Below are positions 57,764 to 64,000 of a stretch of 64,000 bases of DNA, piece after piece. Numbering within the stretch: the stretch's first letter is position 1; each line of letters begins with the position of its first letter. Location of the stretch: NCBI RefSeq assembly GCF_024448955.1, contig NZ_JAMOIH010000005.1, positions 62,001 to 126,000 on the forward strand, written 5' to 3'. This DNA is from Stutzerimonas stutzeri (lineage in GTDB: Bacteria; Pseudomonadota; Gammaproteobacteria; Pseudomonadales; Pseudomonadaceae). The notes under the pieces are model-generated. The model saw only the letters and a list, made by a program, of their open reading frames with translations. It made no database searches and was not told the DNA's origin. The position numbers were made by a program, and so were the translations under genes.

Positions 57764-59608
57764 TCAGAGCAGAACGATGCCGAGCAACAGCACGGCTCCG
57801 CCAACGATGGACAGGGCGTACCAGCGCAACTGGCCGGTTTCGCTGCGGCTTAGCAGCACATGGCTACCCCGTGCCGTACGCGGTACCAATCCGATGGTGG
57901 CGTCGATGGGGTCGCGTCTCAGCAGGCGGGTAAGCCACAGGTAGGGCCGCACGAAAAGCTTGTCGTAAAGCCAGTCGAAGCCCCAGGCGGCGTACCACCA
58001 GGCCGAGAGGAAACGCCCCGGCGCGCTTTGTGCGATGGCGCTGACCAGGCCGCGCTTGCCGAGGAACAGCAGCGCCGCGAGTAGAATGCCGGCCAGGGCG
58101 ATGGCGCCGGAGGCGATCTCCAGGCTGTGTTTGGCTTCGCCACCGGCATGGCCGACGCTCTGCGGCAGCACGCCGGCCAGCGGCGGCACGATCAGCGCGC
58201 CGACGAAGGTCGAGAGCACGATCAGCACCACCAGCGGCAGGTTGTGAGCCAGGCCGCGCCCGGCATGCGCCTCGGTCTTCGCCTCGCCGTGGAAGGCGAT
58301 GAATATCAGGCGGAAGGTGTACAGCGAGGTCAGGAAGGCACCGGCCAACCCCGCGTAAAGCAGGCCGCTGTGACCGCTGGCGAAGGCTTCCCAGAGAATT
58401 TCGTCCTTGGAATAGAAGCCTGCGGTAATTAGCGGCAGTGCCGCCAGCGCCGCGCCGCCGACGATGAAGCTGGCGTAGGCCAGCGGCAGCTTCTTCCAGA
58501 GCCCGCCCATCCTGAAGATGTTCTGCTCGTGGTGGCAGGAGCTGATCACCGAACCGGAGGCGAGGAACAGCAGCGCCTTGAAGAAAGCATGGGTCATCAA
58601 GTGGAAGATCGCCGCGTCCCAGGCGCCGACGCCCAGGGCCAGGAACATGTAGCCGATCTGGCTCATGGTCGAGTAGGCAAGGATGCGCTTGATGTCGGTC
58701 TGCACCAGCGCGGCGAAGCCGGCCAGTACCAGGGTCACGCCACCGACGATGCCCACCAGTTCCAGCACGTCCGGCGCCAGCAGGAACAAGCCGTGGGTGC
58801 GGGCGATCAGGTAGACGCCGGCAGTAACCATGGTCGCCGCATGGATCAGTGCGGAAACCGGCGTCGGGCCAGCCATGGCGTCGGCCAGCCAGGTCTGCAA
58901 CGGCAGTTGAGCGGACTTGCCCACGGCGCCGCCCAGCAGCGCCAGGGTCGCAAGGGTGATCCACAGATCGCCTTCGGCGAACTTCTGGGGTGCCAGCGCT
59001 AGCAATTCCGGGATATTCAGCGTGCCGAGCTGGACGAACAGGATGAACAAACCGAAGGCCATCAGCACATCGCCGACACGGGTAACGATGAAGGCCTTGA
59101 GCGCGGCGTTGCCGTTCTTGCGTTCCTTGAAGTAGAAGCCGATCAGCAGGTAGGAGCACAGCCCCACACCTTCCCAGCCGAAGTACAGCAGCAGCAGGTT
59201 GTCGCCCAGCACCAGCAACAACATGCTGAAGATGAACAGGTTGGTGTAGGCGAAGAAGCGCGAGTAACCCTCTTCACCGCGCATGTACCAGCTGGCGAAC
59301 AGGTGGATCAGGAAACCCACGCCGGTGACCACGCCGAGCATGGTCAGCGACAGGCCGTCCAGGTGCAGGCCGAAGGCGACGCTGAAGCCGGCCACATCCA
59401 GCCATTGCCACAAATGCTGGTTGAACACGCCGCCCGCGGGGGGCGAGCTGTTGAACTGCCAGATGCACAGCGCGCTGATCATCGCCGACAGGCCGACCGA
59501 GCCGACGCCGATCACAGCTGCCAGGTTTTCGGAGATCCGCCCGCGCGAGAACGCCAGCAGGAAGTAGCCGAGCAGCGGGAAAACGAAGGTCAGGAATAGT
59601 AGGTTCAT
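57764..59608 (-). CDS. nuoL: NADH-quinone oxidoreductase subunit L
   Basis: 614 residues, the largest antiporter-like subunit, with the C-terminal lateral helix that runs along the membrane arm. Motifs: [75 protein letters not shown]. The ATG overlaps the nuoK stop by 4 bases (ATGA), typical of nuo operons. Confidence 0.97.
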   Translation of the reverse strand: MNLLFLTFVFPLLGYFLLAFSRGRISENLAAVIGVGSVGLSAMISALCIWQFNSSPPAGGVFNQHLWQWLDVAGFSVAFGLHLDGLSLTMLGVVTGVGFLIHLFASWYMRGEEGYSRFFAYTNLFIFSMLLLVLGDNLLLLYFGWEGVGLCSYLLIGFYFKERKNGNAALKAFIVTRVGDVLMAFGLFILFVQLGTLNIPELLALAPQKFAEGDLWITLATLALLGGAVGKSAQLPLQTWLADAMAGPTPVSALIHAATMVTAGVYLIARTHGLFLLAPDVLELVGIVGGVTLVLAGFAALVQTDIKRILAYSTMSQIGYMFLALGVGAWDAAIFHLMTHAFFKALLFLASGSVISSCHHEQNIFRMGGLWKKLPLAYASFIVGGAALAALPLITAGFYSKDEILWEAFASGHSGLLYAGLAGAFLTSLYTFRLIFIAFHGEAKTEAHAGRGLAHNLPLVVLIVLSTFVGALIVPPLAGVLPQSVGHAGGEAKHSLEIASGAIALAGILLAALLFLGKRGLVSAIAQSAPGRFLSAWWYAAWGFDWLYDKLFVRPYLWLTRLLRRDPIDATIGLVPRTARGSHVLLSRSETGQLRWYALSIVGGAVLLLGIVLL

Positions 59609-59913
59609 CCGCGCATCTCGCTTGCAGCATCGACATCGAGGGTGTTGAAGCGGCGATACAGCTGCAGCAGGATCGCCAAGCCGATAGCGGCCTCGGCGGC
59701 GGCCAGGGTGATCACCAGGATGAACATGATTTGCCCATCCGGCTGCGCCCAGCGGCTACCGGCCACGACGAAGGCCAGGCCCGCGGCGTTCATCATCACT
59801 TCCAGGCTCATCAGCATGAACAGGATGTTGCGCCGCACCATCAGTCCGACCAGGCCCAGACAGAACAGCACGGCGGCGATGGCCAGGCCGTGCTCCATTG
59901 GAATCGAATGCAT
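59605..59913 (-). CDS. nuoK: NADH-quinone oxidoreductase subunit K
   Basis: 102 residues, three membrane segments. [44 protein letters not shown] holds the conserved membrane Glu residues of NuoK. The start MHSIP-MEHG matches the pseudomonad form; an internal ATG at residue 6 is possible. It overlaps nuoL and lies 3 bases after nuoJ. Confidence 0.96.
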   Translation of the reverse strand: MHSIPMEHGLAIAAVLFCLGLVGLMVRRNILFMLMSLEVMMNAAGLAFVVAGSRWAQPDGQIMFILVITLAAAEAAIGLAILLQLYRRFNTLDVDAASEMRG

Positions 59914-59916
59914 GGC

Positions 59917-60417
59917 TTACTCCTTCGCCTCGTAGCGGCCCAGATGGAAGGCGGCAACCAGTGCTGCCAGCAGCAGCATTGAAGCCAACTCGACAGCCAG
60001 CAGGTAAGGCCCGAACAGGGCGATGCCGACTTCCTTGGGGCCGACGGTGGTCAGGCCTGCCGGTGCGTATTCCGGCGCCGAGAACAAGGCCCAGAGCAAC
60101 TGCGCCAGCAGGATCGCCGCCAGCAGTGACGGACCTATCCAGACGCGCGGCGCCATCCAGGCGCGCTCCTGGCCGGCGGTGTTGCGCCCCAGGTTGAGCA
60201 TCATCACCACGAACACGAAGAGCACCATGATGGCGCCGGCATAGACGATGATTTCCAGCGCGCCGGCAAAGGGCGCGCCGAGGGCGAAGAAGCACATCGA
60301 CACGGCCAGCAGCGAGGTGATCAGGTAGAGCAGGGCATGCACCGGGTTGCTGCCGGTGACCACCCTCAGCGTGGCGACCACGGCCACGCCGGCGGAAAAG
60401 TAGAAAGCGAATTCCAT
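59917..60417 (-). CDS. nuoJ: NADH-quinone oxidoreductase subunit J
   Basis: 166 residues, five membrane segments. The conserved segment VHALLYLITSLLAVSMCFFALGAPFAGALEIIVYAGAIMVLFVFVVMML contains the TM3 region whose bulge couples quinone chemistry to the proton channels. It lies 70 bases after nuoI; that spacer has a GCCGGC-type inverted repeat but no gene. Confidence 0.96.
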   Translation of the reverse strand: MEFAFYFSAGVAVVATLRVVTGSNPVHALLYLITSLLAVSMCFFALGAPFAGALEIIVYAGAIMVLFVFVVMMLNLGRNTAGQERAWMAPRVWIGPSLLAAILLAQLLWALFSAPEYAPAGLTTVGPKEVGIALFGPYLLAVELASMLLLAALVAAFHLGRYEAKE

Positions 60418-60487
60418 CAGTACGTCCTCGACCGGTGGGAAGCCGGCGCGAGGCCGGCTGGCGCAGCATCTGTGAATCGAACGAGCG

Positions 60488-61036
60488 TCATGGCAACAAC
60501 CCCTTGACGTTGATCGGCTCCGCCTCGTTCTGCGCGGCGCCCTTGGGCTTGCCGGCGATGGCCAGGCCCGAGACGCGGTAGAAGTTGTAGTCGTGATACT
60601 TGCCGGTGCCGGAAATCAGCAGGTCTTCCTTCTCGTAAACCAGTTCCTGGCGCTTGTATTCGCCCATCTCGAAGTCCGGGGTGAGCTGGATCGCGTTGGT
60701 CGGGCAGGCCTCCTCACAGAAACCGCAGAAGATGCAGCGCGAGAAGTTGATGCGGAAGAACTCGGGATACCAGCGGCCCTCGTCGGTCTCGGCTTTCTGC
60801 AATGAGATGCAGGCCACCGGGCAGGCCACCGCACAGAGGTTGCAGGCCACGCAGCGTTCTTCGCCGTCGGGATCACGGGTCAGGACGATGCGACCGCGAT
60901 AGCGCGGCGGCAGGTAGACCTGCTCTTCCGGGTATTGCAGGGTGTCGCGCTTGCGAAAGCCGTGGCTGAAGACCATCACCAGGCTGCGCAGTTGGGTGTA
61001 GGTGCCGTGGAGCACCGCGCCAATGTACTTGAACAT
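60488..61036 (-). CDS. nuoI: NADH-quinone oxidoreductase subunit I (2x 4Fe-4S)
   Basis: 182 residues. Two 4Fe-4S ferredoxin motifs, [15 protein letters not shown] and [15 protein letters not shown], carry clusters N6a and N6b that feed electrons towards the quinone. An amphipathic N terminus precedes them. It follows nuoH by 12 bases. Confidence 0.97.
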   Translation of the reverse strand: MFKYIGAVLHGTYTQLRSLVMVFSHGFRKRDTLQYPEEQVYLPPRYRGRIVLTRDPDGEERCVACNLCAVACPVACISLQKAETDEGRWYPEFFRINFSRCIFCGFCEEACPTNAIQLTPDFEMGEYKRQELVYEKEDLLISGTGKYHDYNFYRVSGLAIAGKPKGAAQNEAEPINVKGLLP

Positions 61037-61048
61037 CGAATTTTCTCC

Positions 61049-62044
61049 TTACTGGGCCGCGGCCAGCACGAGCGCGCCGGTCACCAGCAGGTTGATCAGG
61101 GTCAGCGGCAGGCAGAACTTCCAACCGAAGGCCATCACCTGGTCGTAGCGCGGGCGCGGCAGCGAGGCGCGCAACAGCACGAACAGCATGATGAAGAAAC
61201 CGGTCTTGATCGCGAAATAGAAGAACGACAGCCAGGGCAGGGTATCCAGGAAGGGGCCGTGCCAACCGCCGAAGAACAATGTGGTCAGCAGCGCCGAGAT
61301 GGTCACGATGCCGATGTACTCGCCGACGAAGAACATGCCCCACTTCATCCCGGCATATTCGACGTGGTAACCGTCGGCCAGCTCCTGCTCGGCCTCCGGC
61401 TGGTCGAAGGGGTGGCGGTGGGTGACCGCGACGCCAGCAACAAAGAAGGTACAGAAGCCGAGGAACTGCGGAATGATGAACCACAGGTTCTGCTGCTGGT
61501 ACTCGACGATGTCGCGCATGTTGAACGAGCCGACCTGGGCGACGATGCCCATCAGCGACAGCCCGAGAAACACCTCGTACGACACCGTCTGCGCCGAGGC
61601 GCGCAGGGCGCCGAGCAGGGCGAACTTGTTGTTGCTCGCCCAGCCGGCGAACAGCACCGCGTACACCGTGAGACCGGCCATGGCGAAGAAGAACAGCAGG
61701 CCGATGTTCAGGTCCGCCACGCCCCAGGTCGGGGTGATCGGCACGATGACGAAGGCCAGCAGCAGCGAACTCATCGCCACCACCGGCGCCAGGGTGAAAA
61801 TCAGCCGGTCGGAGAACGGCGGGTTCCAGTCTTCCTTGAAGAACATCTTCAGCATGTCGGCGGCGATCTGGAACATGCCGAACGGGCCGACCCGGTTGGG
61901 GCCGTAGCGGTCCTGCCACCAACCCAGCAGGCGACGTTCGACGAAGCTCAGCAAGGCACCGCACACCACGACGGCCAGCATGATGACCAGCGCCTTGACG
62001 ACGGCGATGATCACGTCGATCACTTCGGGAGTCAGCCAGTTCAT
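61049..62044 (-). CDS. nuoH: NADH-quinone oxidoreductase subunit H
   Basis: 331 residues, eight membrane segments. NuoH forms much of the quinone-binding channel. Motifs [55 protein letters not shown] and [28 protein letters not shown] are intact. Its ATG overlaps the nuoG stop by 4 bases. Confidence 0.97.
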   Translation of the reverse strand: MNWLTPEVIDVIIAVVKALVIMLAVVVCGALLSFVERRLLGWWQDRYGPNRVGPFGMFQIAADMLKMFFKEDWNPPFSDRLIFTLAPVVAMSSLLLAFVIVPITPTWGVADLNIGLLFFFAMAGLTVYAVLFAGWASNNKFALLGALRASAQTVSYEVFLGLSLMGIVAQVGSFNMRDIVEYQQQNLWFIIPQFLGFCTFFVAGVAVTHRHPFDQPEAEQELADGYHVEYAGMKWGMFFVGEYIGIVTISALLTTLFFGGWHGPFLDTLPWLSFFYFAIKTGFFIMLFVLLRASLPRPRYDQVMAFGWKFCLPLTLINLLVTGALVLAAAQ

Positions 62045-64000
62045 TGAATGGCCTCCAGTTCAGTGGCCAGGCAGGTGCTGTTCAGTACCGGAATGCCTTC
62101 GAGGCCGACCGGCAGCCCGACCAGGCCGAGGCCCAGTGATTCATCGATACGCACCGGCAGCTGCAGGTGCCGATCAGCGATCCGCAGGCTGATCGGCTCG
62201 CCTTCAACCACGCCAAGGCGCTGGGCTTCGGCTTCGGCCAGGGCGACATAGGGCTGCGGGATGCGGCTCTGGATAGGTGCGGCGAGCGCCGTGGTCTCTT
62301 CGCTGCCGAACAGATGATGCAGCGGCACCACCTGCCAGCTGCCGAGTGCGGGGGCGAAGGCGGCGGGCGCGGTTTTCCAGGCCAGGTCCTGACGAACGTC
62401 GTCGAGCAGGCGCACACCCGGGTCACCGGCACGCAGGTGGCCGCCGACTTCGTCCTGGAACTTGTTCCAGGCCTGCGGCGAGTTCCAGCCCGGCGACCAG
62501 GCGAAGGGGATCTGCTGGCGGTCCTCGGCGCTGCCGGAATAGCCTTCCATGGAGTAGGCGAACGGCGAGTCCTGGTCCTGCGGCTGACGCGGTTCGTGCA
62601 CGCTGATGTTGGCGCGCATGGCGGTACGGCCGCTGTAGCGCAGCGGCTCGCGGGCCATTTTCAGGCCCTTGATGCGGAACGAGGAAAGCGGCGCAGCGGC
62701 CAGAATACCCTGCAGTTGCGGGTTGGCCGCGGCGCAATCGGCGGTGGCCTGATCCAGGTTGGTCCAGTCCACGGCCTTGCCCTGCAGCGTGCATTGCAGC
62801 GCGTGCATCCAGCGCCAGCCTTCGCGTACCAGTATCTTGCCGTCGTAATAGCTGGGCTCGAAGACCTGGAAGAAACGCTGCGCGCGCCCTTCCTGGCTGA
62901 CCAGGGTGCCGTCGGCTTCGGCGAAGCTGGCGGCCGAGAGCACTAGATGGGCCTTGGCGGTGGTGGCGGTCTGCTGGTGATCGGCGACGATTACGGCCTG
63001 GGCGGCGGCCAGGGCCTTGTCCACCTTGGCCTGATCGGCGCGGCGGTAGAGGTCGTTTTCCAGCACGATCACGGCCTCAGCCTCTCCGGTGATCAGCGCA
63101 TCCAGCGCGGCATCCACGGATTCGCCACCGAGCAGCGCCACGCCGAGGCTGTTGGCTTCCGGCACGACGAGGCTGAGGGAGGCGCTCTTCTCGCGGTTCT
63201 TCAGCGCCTGGGCAATGTTGCCGGCGGCTTCGATCAGGCTTTTCTCGCCCAGCGAAGCGCCGCTGATCAGCAAAGGACGCTTGGCGGCGAGCAGGGCGTC
63301 GGCGACCTGCTGCACCAGCTCGCGGGCTTCGGCTTCCAGGCCATCCACCGCCGGCGCGCTGGGGTCGATGGCGTGGGCCACGGCGAAACCAAGACGGGCC
63401 AGATCGACCGGTGCGGCATGCACACTCTGCTCGGCGATGTCGTCGAGACGGGTTTCGCTGACGCTGGCGATGAACACCGGATGCAGGGCGTTCTGGGCAA
63501 CGTTCTGCACCGCCGCCACGTGCCAGTCCTGGATCTTCATCGAGGCGGCGATCTCGGTGGCCTTGCCTTTCGCAGCCTGGCGCACGGCCAGGGCCATGCG
63601 GGCAGCGGTCTGGGTCAGGTCTTCGCCGAGGATGAACACGGCATCGTGGCTTTCGATGTCGCGCATCGTCGGCACCGGCAGCGGGCCGTTCTGCAGCAGT
63701 TGGCGGATCAGCCGGATATTCTCCAGCTCGGCGGCGGCGATGCCGCTGTAGAAGTTTTCCGCGCCGACCAGCGCACGCAGGGCGTGGTTGCTTTCCAAGC
63801 TGGCGCGTGGCGAGCCGATGCCGATCACGCGCTTGCCGCGCAGCAGCTCGGCGGCACTGTCCAGGGCGGCGTCGATGCCGAGCCTGTCCGCGCCCAGCAG
63901 CGGCTGGCGTGGGCGATCACTGCGGTTGACGTAGCCATAGCCGAAGCGCCCGCGGTCGCAGAGGAAGTAGTGGTTCACTTCGCCATTGAAACGGTTCTCG
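62041..64000 (-). CDS. nuoG: NADH-quinone oxidoreductase subunit G (C-terminal part)
   Basis: The frame runs off the window edge, with [25 protein letters not shown] at its upstream end, so about 652 C-terminal residues are visible and the N-terminal 2Fe-2S/4Fe-4S ferredoxin-like domains lie outside. The visible part is the molybdopterin-oxidoreductase-like domain ([53 protein letters not shown]). NuoG holds iron-sulfur clusters of the peripheral arm. The GTG at 63978 is internal, not a start. Confidence 0.95.
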   Translation of the reverse strand, partial: ENRFNGEVNHYFLCDRGRFGYGYVNRSDRPRQPLLGADRLGIDAALDSAAELLRGKRVIGIGSPRASLESNHALRALVGAENFYSGIAAAELENIRLIRQLLQNGPLPVPTMRDIESHDAVFILGEDLTQTAARMALAVRQAAKGKATEIAASMKIQDWHVAAVQNVAQNALHPVFIASVSETRLDDIAEQSVHAAPVDLARLGFAVAHAIDPSAPAVDGLEAEARELVQQVADALLAAKRPLLISGASLGEKSLIEAAGNIAQALKNREKSASLSLVVPEANSLGVALLGGESVDAALDALITGEAEAVIVLENDLYRRADQAKVDKALAAAQAVIVADHQQTATTAKAHLVLSAASFAEADGTLVSQEGRAQRFFQVFEPSYYDGKILVREGWRWMHALQCTLQGKAVDWTNLDQATADCAAANPQLQGILAAAPLSSFRIKGLKMAREPLRYSGRTAMRANISVHEPRQPQDQDSPFAYSMEGYSGSAEDRQQIPFAWSPGWNSPQAWNKFQDEVGGHLRAGDPGVRLLDDVRQDLAWKTAPAAFAPALGSWQVVPLHHLFGSEETTALAAPIQSRIPQPYVALAEAEAQRLGVVEGEPISLRIADRHLQLPVRIDESLGLGLVGLPVGLEGIPVLNSTCLATELEAIQ

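Noticed and set aside
57742..57804. N-terminal extension of NuoM
   Set aside because: Cys/Ser-rich text unlike NuoM; GTG 57741 with AAGGA site matches the family start.

Overview
The window is high-GC, gene-dense chromosome from a Pseudomonas-type gammaproteobacterium, most likely the Stutzerimonas (Pseudomonas) stutzeri group or a close relative. The evidence is gene content and order: the run leuCDB-asd-fimV-truA-trpF-accD-folC-dedD-cvpA-purF-metZ followed by gspD/gspC matches the P. aeruginosa order as I know it, and short palindromic GTAGGGTGG-type repeats sit between genes. There is no integrase, transposase, prophage gene or CRISPR array, so most of the window is core genome.

Layout. 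1-5568: end of a flagellar operon (flgI partial, flgJ, flgK, flgL). 5700-10181: a secreted ComEA-like helix-hairpin-helix protein, then on the minus strand a large 4xPAS-GGDEF-EAL protein and a LysR regulator. 10455-14910: leucine biosynthesis leuC-leuD-leuB plus asd, with a palindromic repeat pair inside the operon. 15526-26374: fimV, truA, trpF, accD, folC, a DedD-like SPOR protein, cvpA, purF, metZ. 26424-29432 (minus): a two-gene type II secretion remnant or satellite, gspC-gspD, whose secretin carries an added C-terminal SPOR domain. 29683-29759: tRNA-Asp(GUC). 30170-32802: cioAB cyanide-insensitive bd-type oxidase with its DUF2474 small subunit. 32987-43755: accessory-type metabolic genes (28-codon acidic ORF, AraC regulator coupled to a membrane-anchored nitrilase-family protein, divergent fadH, NTF2-like protein, coiled-coil protein, PLP enzyme, cNMP-rhodanese protein, ChrA, DUF1853). 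43960-50734: nadK, a phosphoesterase, GlpG rhomboid, YeaC, DUF2797, pepN. 51025-54480: a YCF48-like periplasmic propeller protein with an RND/MMPL transporter. 54735-64000 (minus): complex I genes nuoN to nuoG, with nuoG cut by the window edge.

The most unusual item is the secretin-SPOR fusion. Its SPOR domain is about half identical, without gaps, to the one in the DedD-like gene 4 kb away, and no other xcp/gsp genes are present here. Other points for follow-up are two families of paired inverted palindromes, a LysR-type box before leuC, a strongly translated-looking 28-codon ORF, loss (relative to P. aeruginosa) of the usg-like gene between asd and fimV, and a DUF2797 protein with a zinc-ribbon-like cysteine set and a GIY-YIG-like segment.
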